Counted from the stretch's first letter, positions 8,210-16,380 are shown. The stretch is DNA of 27,920 bases from Psychrobacter sp. UBA3962 (GCF_002385225.1 NZ_DGDC01000016.1:5608-33527); one strand, 5' to 3'. The notes: generated by a model from the sequence alone, not told the origin. Numbers and translations are program-made.

Positions 8210-9219
8210 CCGCTGATTTTTTAAATATTGACTTAGGCGATAGCATCAACTCTAACGATGCAGCAGCAAGTACTCAAAGTGTGGTGGGCTATCTGTTATT
8301 TAAACGTGTGCTTATTGAAAGCGCCAATGCTATATCTAGTCCCCTGACCTACGGCTTCCCGGCAGTAACAGGCTTTCTAGGTAGCTTTCATGCCATGTCA
8401 CGTAAGCTTGCAGAGTCCAAAGCTGATGAGCTGTCAGGCATCTCTCTAGGTGGAGTTTTGCTTGCCTGCCATGAGTGCACACCGCAGATTTATAGAGATA
8501 AGCCTTATAACAACTATACATTTAACCAAACTCGCAATCCGATTAAACGTGATGGTAAGACTGCGTCAATTATCGAAGAAGGCAAATGCCGATTAGTCAT
8601 GACTTTTGCGGTCGAAGTGCTAGCAGATACAGCCCTCAGTGACTCACAAACAGACACACTGATTCAACACACGACTAAATGGATTTGGCAACAGCGTATG
8701 GCTGGCGGTAGTGTGCATGGACTTGCTCGCTCGGAGCCAGTGCAGTTCTTTAGTTATGATAAAGCTAATGAGCTAAAACCAAACTTATTACCTGCCTTTG
8801 TCTTAATGGAGGCGCAACAGGAATTTGCTGAAATCATTGAAGAGGTCCGATCTGATAATCCCAATGCCACAGCACTCGATGCCCTTATAGATGTATCTAG
8901 CCTACATCACATCCCAGAAACACTGCCTAATGGCGAAACCAAATGGCATACCACTTCGCGAAAATCAGGCCGTGGTTGGCTAGTACCTATGCCATTGGGC
9001 TATCAAGGCATATCAGAGCTTTATGATGCGGGCGTGATGCAAAATGTACGCAATCCTGAATATCCTAGCCAATATGTCGAAGCTATTTATGGTCTTGGTA
9101 AATGGGTTTATCCACAACGCCTAGGTAGTACAGAAAGTGAGTATGATATTGCTAAAGCCTTTTGGCGATATCACTATGATGAAAAAAATAGCCTCTACTT
9201 GGTGACTCAAAATTCTTGA
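8206..9219 (+). CDS. csy2: Csy2 / Cas5f subunit
   Basis: A 337-residue protein matching Csy2, the Cas5-type subunit that binds the 8-nt 5' handle of the crRNA and forms the foot of the complex with Csy1. The N-terminal motif SSPLTYGFPAVTGFLGSFHA is typical of the family, as is the later LVPMPLGYQGISELYDAGVM segment. It overlaps csy1 by four bases, a 1:1 coupling that suits their paired role. A 108-bp gap follows before csy3, where an inverted repeat and perhaps a secondary promoter lie. Confidence 0.93.
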   Translation: MTADFLNIDLGDSINSNDAAASTQSVVGYLLFKRVLIESANAISSPLTYGFPAVTGFLGSFHAMSRKLAESKADELSGISLGGVLLACHECTPQIYRDKPYNNYTFNQTRNPIKRDGKTASIIEEGKCRLVMTFAVEVLADTALSDSQTDTLIQHTTKWIWQQRMAGGSVHGLARSEPVQFFSYDKANELKPNLLPAFVLMEAQQEFAEIIEEVRSDNPNATALDALIDVSSLHHIPETLPNGETKWHTTSRKSGRGWLVPMPLGYQGISELYDAGVMQNVRNPEYPSQYVEAIYGLGKWVYPQRLGSTESEYDIAKAFWRYHYDEKNSLYLVTQNS

Positions 9220-9260
9220 TAAACAAATTTACTTAAACCTTAATCACCCCCCTTTTAAAC

Positions 9261-9301
9261 GACTGTAATTTTAATAAAGGATCTATCAACTATATACAGT
9301 C
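9261..9301. promoter_or_regulatory. Inverted repeat in the csy2-csy3 gap
   Basis: GACTGTA (9261-9267) and TACAGTC (9295-9301) form 7-bp arms separated by 27 bases. They end 26 bases before the csy3 ATG; GGAG lies about ten bases before that ATG. This is the longest gap of the operon apart from the leader. A role in raising csy3 expression, since Csy3 is needed in six copies, is plausible but inferred. Confidence 0.3.
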
Positions 9302-9327
9302 TTACTTTTAATACATGGAGTATTATT

Positions 9328-10332
9328 ATGAGCAAATTAACCACAGCCAGTGTTTTAGCATTTGAACGTAACCTTGATATCTCAGATGCCTTTTTGGATC
9401 AAATTGATAGTAAAAATAAAGACAGTAAACTAAAGCCAGTTTCTATTAAAGAAAAGTCAGTCCGAGGTACCATTAGTAATCGACTTAAAAATACTATTAC
9501 CAAAGACCCCACTAAGCTTGATGCCGAAATTGAGAAAGCCAACTTACAGCGCGTGGATTCAGCCGCACTTGATGAAGATTGCGATACCCTGGTAGCTACG
9601 TGGAGCTGTAAAGTTCTGCCATTTGACGGCAAACCTTCTGTGTGTAATGACCAAGATTACCAGCAAGCATTACAATCTACGGTAAAAAGCTATTTAGATA
9701 CTCAAGGTGTCAGTGAATTAGCTCGTCGTTATGCCACTAATATTGCTAATGCTAGATGGCTATGGCGTAACCGTGTTGGTGCTGAACAAATTACAGTTAA
9801 GGTTAGTTGTGTTATTGACGGAACCGAACATGACTTCGAGTTCGATGCCAAAACTATCTCAATAAAAGACTTCAATACTACTAATGCAGATATCGATGGT
9901 TTAGCGGACTTAATTGAAAAAGGCCTAAATGATGAAGCTTTTGTTATTTTATATGTTAAAGCTTTTGCGATAGTAGGCTATGGTCAAGAGGTTTACCCTT
10001 CTCAAGAGCTGGTACTAGATACCGGTAAAACTAAATCAAAAGAGCTGTATCATGTTAACGGTAAAGCTGGCATGCACTCTCAAAAAATCGGCAACGCCAT
10101 TCGCACTATTGATGATTGGTATCCAGAAGCTGAGTTCCCAATCGCTATCGAGCCTTACGGTGCAGTTACGACCCTTGGTAAAGCATTCCGTCAACCAAAA
10201 GAAAAAATGGACTTCTACAGTCTATTTGATAACTGGGTCTTAAAAGGTGAAGCTCCAGAGGTTGAGCAACAACATTATGTTATTGGTGTTTTAATCCGTG
10301 GTGGTGTATTCGGTGCCAGTGGCAAGGAGTAA
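9328..10332 (+). CDS. csy3: Csy3 / Cas7f backbone subunit
   Basis: A 334-residue protein matching Csy3, the Cas7-type subunit that polymerises (six copies in known complexes) along the spacer part of the crRNA. The N-terminal LTTASVLAFERNLDISDAF, the central ANARWLWRNRVGAEQITVKV and the C-terminal GVLIRGGVFGASG are typical. The start has GGAG about ten bases upstream. Cas6f begins three bases after its stop. Length agrees with the family and nothing is missing. Confidence 0.95.
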   Translation: MSKLTTASVLAFERNLDISDAFLDQIDSKNKDSKLKPVSIKEKSVRGTISNRLKNTITKDPTKLDAEIEKANLQRVDSAALDEDCDTLVATWSCKVLPFDGKPSVCNDQDYQQALQSTVKSYLDTQGVSELARRYATNIANARWLWRNRVGAEQITVKVSCVIDGTEHDFEFDAKTISIKDFNTTNADIDGLADLIEKGLNDEAFVILYVKAFAIVGYGQEVYPSQELVLDTGKTKSKELYHVNGKAGMHSQKIGNAIRTIDDWYPEAEFPIAIEPYGAVTTLGKAFRQPKEKMDFYSLFDNWVLKGEAPEVEQQHYVIGVLIRGGVFGASGKE

Positions 10333-10335
10333 GCT

Positions 10336-10941
10336 ATGACTCATCTTACTCATTACCAAGAAATCACCTTGCTGCCTGAGCCTGATATTAGTAGCTATTT
10401 TATATGGAGCAAGTTATTTACTCAGCTACATATCGCGCTCGCTGATGTGAAAAACTCTCATAGCATAAATTCTATTGGCGTTGCCTTCCCTGACTATTAC
10501 TTTGATCAAAAAAATGGTAAGTCATCAAAACTTGGCAATCAGCTGCGTATCTTTGCACCTAGTCAGGAAGATTTAGCTAAACTCGACCTAAACAAATGGT
10601 TAGATCGCTTAACCGACTATGTGCATATCAAGCCGATTAAAGATGTGCCAAGTGATATACAAGGCTATGTCAGCGTACACCGTTATCGCTTTAAGCCTAT
10701 TGAGGTGCAAGCGCAAAGCCTGGCTAAAAAACTGAATATTAGCTTGGATGACGCAATGGCAACGGTCGCTAAACGCATGCCTGAAAAGCTTGTACCTTAT
10801 GTTAGACTCACCAGCGAAACCAATAAATCACCTTACTTACTTAAAGTGCTACAGCAACCCGCTGATGAACCTAAATCAGGACTGTTTAATGCGTATGGCA
10901 TGAATGGTATGCGTGACAACGTCACTGTACCGCATTGGTAG
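10336..10941 (+). CDS. cas6f: Cas6f / Csy4 crRNA-processing endoribonuclease
   Basis: A 201-residue ribonuclease that cuts the pre-crRNA at the 3' base of each repeat hairpin and stays bound to it. The N-terminal ferredoxin fold (HYQEITLLPE) carries His32 in FTQLHIALA, matching the catalytic histidine (His29) of the Pseudomonas enzyme. The RNA-binding region around residues 110-155 has basic residues (HRYRFKPIE, AVAKRMPEKL) but fewer arginines than the Pseudomonas helix. The C-terminal SGLFNAYGMNGMRDNVTVPHW matches the family's end. The substrate repeats start 182 bp downstream, with stem CCACC / GGTGG. Last gene of the operon. Confidence 0.95.
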   Translation: MTHLTHYQEITLLPEPDISSYFIWSKLFTQLHIALADVKNSHSINSIGVAFPDYYFDQKNGKSSKLGNQLRIFAPSQEDLAKLDLNKWLDRLTDYVHIKPIKDVPSDIQGYVSVHRYRFKPIEVQAQSLAKKLNISLDDAMATVAKRMPEKLVPYVRLTSETNKSPYLLKVLQQPADEPKSGLFNAYGMNGMRDNVTVPHW

Positions 10942-10974
10942 GAGTGTGATTAAACTGGTCATGACGAGTGACCC

Positions 10975-11003
10975 AAAAAGAGGGTATAAAACCCCTCTTT
11001 TTG
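10975..11003 (+). terminator. Terminator of the cas operon
   Basis: AAAAAGAGGG (10975-10984) and CCCTCTTTTT (10993-11002) form a perfect 10-bp stem with an 8-base loop, ending in a T run. It lies 34 bp after the cas6f stop and separates the operon from the CRISPR leader. The symmetry allows bidirectional action. Confidence 0.85.
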
Positions 11004-11122
11004 CACTAATTAAAAACTTGCAATAAAATCATAGAGTTATGAGATGGTTAAAAAAAGAGGGTAAAATAGGGCTTTTGTCCTCAAGGCCATGTCACAACTC
11101 AACTTTTTGAGGTGTAACTCCT
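11004..11122 (+). promoter_or_regulatory. CRISPR leader
   Basis: A gene-free AT-rich stretch of about 120 bp between the operon terminator and the first repeat. It should hold the array promoter and the signals for polarised spacer insertion. A partial copy of the terminator's left arm (AAAAAAGAGGGTAAAA) recurs near 11050-11068. A small hairpin CTCAA-CTTT-TTGAG sits at 11098-11111, just before repeat 1. No convincing -35/-10 pair can be named. Confidence 0.75.
11027..11039 (+). promoter_or_regulatory. IHF-like site in the leader
   Basis: AATCATAGAGTTA matches the IHF consensus WATCAANNNNTTR at all fixed positions except one. It lies 84-96 bp upstream of the first repeat. IHF bending of the leader is known to guide Cas1-Cas2 in type I-E and I-F systems. 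Its role here is inferred from that. Confidence 0.45.
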
Positions 11123-13552
11123 CTTCACCACCGCATAGGTGGCTTAGAAATTGATAGCATCATCTTTAATTGCCTTGATAGCCTTCACCACCGCATAGGT
11201 GGCTTAGAAATACACTCAAAAAATCAGTATAAGTGTAGGTATCTTCACCACCGCATAGGTGGCTTAGAAATTGGGAGTCATCCGTCACGATTTCGGCTCC
11301 CCCTTCACCACCGCATAGGTGGCTTAGAAAATCTCAATACCTTTAGTAAGGTATTTGTTTTGCTTCACCACCGCATAGGTGGCTTAGAAAAACGATTTGT
11401 AAGCTTTTTTCCAGTTGCTAACCTTCACCACCGCATAGGTGGCTTAGAAATCTAAATGCACCTCACCACTGTCAGGCCTAAATCTTCACCACCGCATAGG
11501 TGGCTTAGAAAAAGGAGCGTAACGTGCTAGAAATGTGCATGTTCTTCACCACCGCATAGGTGGCTTAGAAAATCAATTTAATTGAGTTAACACGTAGCTC
11601 TTTCTTCACCACCGCATAGGTGGCTTAGAAAAATTTATTACTGCCCTCAATTGAGGGTTTTTTCTTCACCACCGCATAGGTGGCTTAGAAACATGCTTGC
11701 GGTGGTTGCTGCTGTTGTTGCTGCTTCACCACCGCATAGGTGGCTTAGAAAAACAGACAAGGCTCGTGATGTATGGCGTAAGACTTCACCACCGCATAGG
11801 TGGCTTAGAAATAGGTGAGATATTTCCTAAAGAGATACAACGGCTTCACCACCGCATAGGTGGCTTAGAAAACGCTTACGCAGAGCAGTGCAGGCAATGG
11901 GGCCTTCACCACCGCATAGGTGGCTTAGAAATAATCTAACAACACGCAAAGACAAAGGTTATTCTTCACCACCGCATAGGTGGCTTAGAAAGTTAGATGC
12001 AGTAAGTGACCAAGACTTTATTGCTTCACCACCGCATAGGTGGCTTAGAAATTAGCACTGCTATGGTTATTAACTGTGATGTTCTTCACCACCGCATAGG
12101 TGGCTTAGAAATAAATAGCTTGAGCGATGACCTAAAGGCAATCCTTCACCACCGCATAGGTGGCTTAGAAATTACCAGCATTGCTTTGTGATGTTTAGGG
12201 CAACTTCACCACCGCATAGGTGGCTTAGAAAATCTGAGGATCAGGTAACTGCCAAAGGTAATTTCTTCACCACCGCATAGGTGGCTTAGAAATCATGCTC
12301 TGAATATCCGAACCCACAGAATGGCTTCACCACCGCATAGGTGGCTTAGAAAACTATTGTCAGCCTTGCGTACAATCTCAGACTCTTCACCACCGCATAG
12401 GTGGCTTAGAAATATACACTTACGGTGAGCGTGGTGCGATTATGCTTCACCACCGCATAGGTGGCTTAGAAAAATCCCTGCTAGACGTTGACGTGGCATA
12501 CCTGCTTCACCACCGCATAGGTGGCTTAGAAAACGGCGTGCTGCTAAGTACAATGCTCATGCTTCTTCACCACCGCATAGGTGGCTTAGAAACTAGCATT
12601 TTGGACTCGTGGCTGTTTGGGTTTCTTCACCACCGCATAGGTGGCTTAGAAACCTTACATTTACACAATATGGTCCGTTGTAACCTTCACCACCGCATAG
12701 GTGGCTTAGAAAAGTAAGAAGGTCACAAACTTAGCGTTTGCACCCTTCACCACCGCATAGGTGGCTTAGAAAGACTGTTATCTTGTCTGACAGCTTAGGC
12801 TCAACTTCACCACCGCATAGGTGGCTTAGAAACAGATGAGATAGAGCTGCTATCAAAAGCATCTCTTCACCACCGCATAGGTGGCTTAGAAAACAGGTTG
12901 CACAGAGTACGTCTTAAAGCAAGCCTTCACCACCGCATAGGTGGCTTAGAAATGATTGGTAGAACTTTGCGTTTGCTAGCGGTTCTTCACCACCGCATAG
13001 GTGGCTTAGAAATGTTAGCGGTCTCAATCTTGCCCTCTGCTACCCTTCACCACCGCATAGGTGGCTTAGAAAAGTAATTATAATCAGGCATTTAAACTCC
13101 TTGTCTTCACCACCGCATAGGTGGCTTAGAAATGATGATTGGCAAGCACCCAAACGACCAAACACTTCACCACCGCATAGGTGGCTTAGAAAATGCGTAC
13201 TCATAATCTAACTGAGCAACTTGCCTTCACCACCGCATAGGTGGCTTAGAAATTGTTATGGTCGCATTATGTGATTTTAGCTTACTTCACCACCGCATAG
13301 GTGGCTTAGAAATTAGACGACAATACAGAGCTATACGTGATGAGCTTCACCACCGCATAGGTGGCTTAGAAAAATGACTATATTACCGGTGAGTGTGATT
13401 TGCTCTTCACCACCGCATAGGTGGCTTAGAAAGCTACAGTTAATGCACTTTCCCCATAGTGATACTTCACCACCGCATAGGTGGCTTAGAAATAATCTCA
13501 CCCATCTTGCTGACTTGTAGGTAGCTTCACCACCGCATAGGTGGCTTAGAAA
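11123..13552 (+). CRISPR. Type I-F CRISPR array, 41 repeats and 40 spacers
   Basis: Forty-one copies of a 28-bp repeat beginning CTTCACCACCGCATAGG and ending TGGCTTAGAAA recur with a 60-bp period. Spacers are 32 bp, except two of 33 bp: spacer 6 (11451-11483) and spacer 19 (12232-12264). The repeat contains the hairpin CCACC-GCATA-GGTGG, the layout expected for a Cas6f substrate, giving an 8-nt 5' handle CTTAGAAA. The orientation follows the cas operon, with the leader on the left, so spacer 1 is the newest. All repeats appear identical, including the last one at 13525-13552, so the expected degenerate terminal repeat is absent. Reading frames across the array only repeat LHHRIGGLE or FLSHLCGGE and are not genes. 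Confidence 0.98.
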
Positions 13553-14361
13553 CTTAATAGCGTTAGTTGCCAACATGCAAGACGCAATAGGGGCTCTTTG
13601 AGCTAGATTGCCCACAGCTATCGCTTTGTTGTGCATAGCAGCTGCCGCAGTTGATGCATTAACGCCTCTAGCCAGCCCAGCCAATGAGCGAGTATAAGCC
13701 ACGGTGCTTGCGACAGCTTGCTTTGCTAATGCGATGTAATGCGTCTTAGTCATGCGCAGTAACATCATGTTTGTATGTAAACTATTAATTGCTGCTATTT
13801 GACTCTGCGTGCTTATAGCATTTGTAACCGTAGCTTTTGCTGATGTTACTTGTGCACCCACCAAACCCACTATTGATGTTGTTAGTCCCGAGCTTGCCAC
13901 AGTGTTTGCTAGCCAAACGTCACCGACCGCTATGCCTGCCTTGGCTAGTGTTGCAAAGTTATCAGCCGCGACTAATACTACTTAACCTAGGTTCTGACCG
14001 ATGGTCGTGTTCTGGTTAACTATGTCATCTACAAAATTGCATACTGATCTTTAAACACACCCACTGCTTGAGTAAGAGTTACTGTCACTTTAGACATCTT
14101 TTCGTCTAGAACGTCAGTTACTGATGATATAGCGTTGTAAATTACATCTGAAGTCAATGCCCCATCAGCGGCTAATTTACGCAAAGCTCCTCTGGTTTTG
14201 TCTAGCTCTTTTGCAAACAAATCAAGCAAAACTGGTGCCTGCTCAGCAACTGAGTTAAATTCATCGCCACGTAGAACGCCTGATGCTTGCTTAATATCGC
14301 GGCGGTAGTTAGCAGTATTAGCATGCAGTAAGATATCTAAACGTGATAAGACTTTACCCAA
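13553..14361 (-). pseudogene. Degraded phage tape-measure protein gene
   Basis: On the minus strand a TTG start at 14361 with AAGGAG eight bases upstream opens MGKVLSRLDILLHANTANYR, a tape-measure N-terminus. It passes directly to RGDEFNSVAEQAPVLLDLF and GALRKLAADGALTSDVIYNA, a conserved block that normally lies well over 100 residues further in. An internal deletion is therefore likely. The first frame stops at 14029. The homologous reading continues in another frame (VDDIVNQNTT), meets an in-frame TAA near 13983, and goes on (AADNFATLAKAGIAVG, then an Ala-rich stretch) until it hits the last CRISPR repeat. It thus carries a deletion, a frameshift, a nonsense codon and a 3' truncation. In an intact siphophage this protein sets tail length and helps DNA entry; this copy cannot work. 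Confidence 0.85.
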
Positions 14362-14386
14362 TGTTAATACTCCTTATTCCGGGCAT

Positions 14387-14414
14387 AAAAAAAACCTCTG
14401 ATAATCATCAGAGG
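14387..14414 (-). terminator. Leftward terminator of the secreted-protein gene
   Basis: CCTCTGAT-AATC-ATCAGAGG (14395-14414) is a perfect 8-bp stem, followed on the minus strand by eight T (14387-14394). It ends transcription coming from 14451-15170 and from the IS3 element beyond. Confidence 0.8.
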
Positions 14415-14450
14415 CTGTAAAACTTTGAATTTAGAGTTGTGTATTGTTGG

Positions 14451-15170
14451 TTATTTTGGACCTAATTTTTTAGCATCCAAGCCTTTTAAATCAAATGCAT
14501 ATGTATATGTTTGGCCGTTGAAATTAGGAAACTTTAGCACTAAGCTCTTTGAGTTATGTAGCTTTAACAAAAAATAGTCATCGTTTTTAAGCTTCTTGCC
14601 ATCAAACATTTTTTCGTCATAAACTCCAGTTATTTTGTAGTGATGAGAACTTAAATGATCAAGCCTGTACCAGCTTGCCTCATCTTCGTCATCAAACCTA
14701 GCTCGCATATAGCAAGAGCCAAAGCACACTTCAACTAGGCCCTCCATATAACCAATGAATATTTCGTCGTTATAAAAACCGGTATCGTGCTCGTTGTAAA
14801 TGGTTATATAAAGACTTTGGTTTCCGCCTTGGCCAATGCCTAAGTTATAAGAATTATTTGACTTAATAGTAGCTTCGGTTGCAGTAGTCCTCTCCACAAC
14901 ATCTTTGCTTCTTTTATAGGTCCATTTACTGTTTTTTGTATTTGAACCTTTAAAATACTCTGACACATCAGTGTCATCAGGGCCTAATGAGGCTGCTAGC
15001 CTACTTAGTTCTTCAGATTTTTTACGCTCTTGCTCAGCTAAGGCCTCTATATTTTCGATTCTTTCTTGTGTAGCCGATGTTATGTTGCTAAATTTATTAA
15101 CAACGCGATACTCAGAGGCAGTAGCGCCCATTGCTACACACATTAATATAGGGATAAAAAAATATTTCAT
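14451..15170 (-). CDS. Secreted protein of unknown function
   Basis: A 239-residue protein if started at 15170, where GGAAACCACT precedes the ATG. The frame stays open 16 codons further upstream but that would place the start inside the neighbouring IS3 element. The protein starts MKYFFIPILMCVAMGATASEY, a Sec signal peptide with cleavage probably after ATA or TAS. A short charged helix, probably coiled coil, follows (about residues 30-48, ERIENIEALAEQERKKSEEL). The rest is mainly beta-like, with one close cysteine pair (EVCFGSCYM). I do not recognise the family. The IS3 end lies only about 29 bp from the start codon, so the native promoter has probably been displaced; transcripts crossing the IS could drive it. 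Confidence 0.7.
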   Translation of the reverse strand: MKYFFIPILMCVAMGATASEYRVVNKFSNITSATQERIENIEALAEQERKKSEELSRLAASLGPDDTDVSEYFKGSNTKNSKWTYKRSKDVVERTTATEATIKSNNSYNLGIGQGGNQSLYITIYNEHDTGFYNDEIFIGYMEGLVEVCFGSCYMRARFDDEDEASWYRLDHLSSHHYKITGVYDEKMFDGKKLKNDDYFLLKLHNSKSLVLKFPNFNGQTYTYAFDLKGLDAKKLGPK

Positions 15171-15214
15171 AGTGGTTTCCAAGTAAGGTACTCCCCAATG
15201 TCTAGACCAAATTA

Positions 15215-16108
15215 TCATAAAATTAAGATAGAATTGGGTTGATAAAACGATTTATTATCCGAACTATTGTTAGCCAGATAAACCTGTGCAGGAGTATGGT
15301 AATCGAGCGACTGATGTAAACGCTCATGATTGTAAAACTCGAAATACTCTTTCAAACCTGCTCTTGCCTGACTGACTGTCTCAAACTGTCGCAAATACAC
15401 GCATTCATACTTCACTGACCGCCAAAGCCTTTCCACAAAGATATTATCCAGTGCCCTACCGCGACCATCCATACTGATGGCAATACCCTGCTCAATGAGC
15501 GGTCTGGTAAATCTTGGGCTGGTAAACTGAGAGCCTTGATCCGTATTAAAAATCTCACAGCGTAACCCATTGTGCAGTAAGCTACTTACCGTATCAACGC
15601 AGAAATCCGCCTCAAGCGTGGTAGCTAGCGACCAGTCTAGAACATAACGACTGTACCAATCTATCACCGCCATCAAATACACGAAGCCCTTGGCTAGGCG
15701 AATATAGGTGATATCAGTACTCCACACTTGATTACAACGGCTAATCGGTACATGCCTAAGCAAATACGGGTAAACTTGATGTTTAGAGTTAGGCTTACTC
15801 GTGTTAGGATGCTGATAAATGGCATCTAGCCCCATTTGCCGTAGTAAGCGCCTAACTCGCTTTTCTCCCACTTGATAGCCTAGTTGCCTCAAATACGCTG
15901 TCATGCGTTTAACCCCATAAAATGGGGTCTTGGTGTACTGCTGGTCAAGCAAGTTCATCAGGGTAATATCAAGCTCGCTGATGGGCTTTGGCTGATAGTA
16001 CAGACTTGAGCGGTTGATACTGAGTAATTCACATTGCTTACGAACACTAAAATCCTTGTTGTCAGGTTCTAGCAGTTGTTTACGAGTGCTCAGGGTAGCT
16101 GTAAGGAC
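15215..16108 (-). CDS. IS3-family transposase OrfB (DDE integrase core)
   Basis: The catalytic half of the transposase, about 297 residues when read from the frameshift; an independent Met start exists at 15958. The rve integrase core shows the DDE triad: Asp in WSTDITYI, Asp in FNTDQGSQF and Glu in NIFVERLWRSVKYE. An HTH_21-like region (YGVKRMTAYLRQLGYQVGEKR) precedes it. The frame is open from the A-run at 16109-16116, giving VLTATLSTRKQLLEPDN after a -1 slip from orfA. This is the normal way IS3 elements make the OrfAB transposase (about 388 residues here). It moves the element by copy-out/paste-in transposition. Confidence 0.9.
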   Translation of the reverse strand, partial: VLTATLSTRKQLLEPDNKDFSVRKQCELLSINRSSLYYQPKPISELDITLMNLLDQQYTKTPFYGVKRMTAYLRQLGYQVGEKRVRRLLRQMGLDAIYQHPNTSKPNSKHQVYPYLLRHVPISRCNQVWSTDITYIRLAKGFVYLMAVIDWYSRYVLDWSLATTLEADFCVDTVSSLLHNGLRCEIFNTDQGSQFTSPRFTRPLIEQGIAISMDGRGRALDNIFVERLWRSVKYECVYLRQFETVSQARAGLKEYFEFYNHERLHQSLDYHTPAQVYLANNSSDNKSFYQPNSILIL

Positions 16109-16380
16109 TTTTTTTTAAGCCAGTCTCTTTCGCTTATAACTTGCCCTAGCTGCCTATGTAGTTCATCGATAATAGCTTGCTGGGCTTGTTCGTTGGCTTG
16201 CTGTTTGGTATTGAATGCAGTAGGGATAACTGCCAAAGCCTGCTTTTTCCAGTTGCTGATTTGGGTTGCATGAACCCCATATTCTGCGGTTAACTCGTTG
16301 AGGGTCTTGTGTTCTTTGATGGCTTCAACGGCGACTTTGCTTTTAAATTCAGCATTGTGACGCTTACGTACTTTTGTCAT
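16090..16380 (-). CDS. IS3-family OrfA (helix-turn-helix protein)
   Basis: A 96-residue DNA-binding protein starting MTKVRKRHNAEFKSKVAVEA, with a helix-turn-helix (LNELTAEYGVHATQISNWKK) and a C-terminal leucine-zipper-like helix ending in DWLKKKSLQLP. AGAGG precedes the ATG at 16380. Upstream in-frame Met codons lie outside or at the edge of the element and are not preferred. The run of eight A (16109-16116 on the minus strand) followed by G is the site for the -1 frameshift into orfB. OrfA alone usually regulates transposition and binds the ends. Confidence 0.9.
   Translation of the reverse strand: MTKVRKRHNAEFKSKVAVEAIKEHKTLNELTAEYGVHATQISNWKKQALAVIPTAFNTKQQANEQAQQAIIDELHRQLGQVISERDWLKKKSLQLP

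Noticed and set aside
2228..10941. Possibility of a Tn7-like or otherwise variant type I-F system
   Set aside because: cas1, cas2-3, csy1-3 and cas6f are all present, full length and in standard order, and no tns or tniQ gene is seen; it is an ordinary I-F system.
11697..12717. Open frames on the plus strand made of repeated LHHRIGGLE
   Set aside because: They are the CRISPR repeat read in frame, with spacers between; not genes.
13331..13560. C-terminal part of a minus-strand frame with repeated FLSHLCGGE
   Set aside because: This is the array read backwards, fused to the tape-measure remnant; only the part beyond 13552 is former coding sequence.
13553..14361. Self-targeting spacers against the adjacent tape-measure fragment
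   Set aside because: By eye none of the 40 spacers matches the fragment on either strand; a computed search would be needed to exclude partial matches.
15171..15218. Sixteen-codon N-terminal extension of the secreted-protein gene
   Set aside because: It starts inside the IS3 element and would hide a good signal peptide; the ATG at 15170 is preferred.
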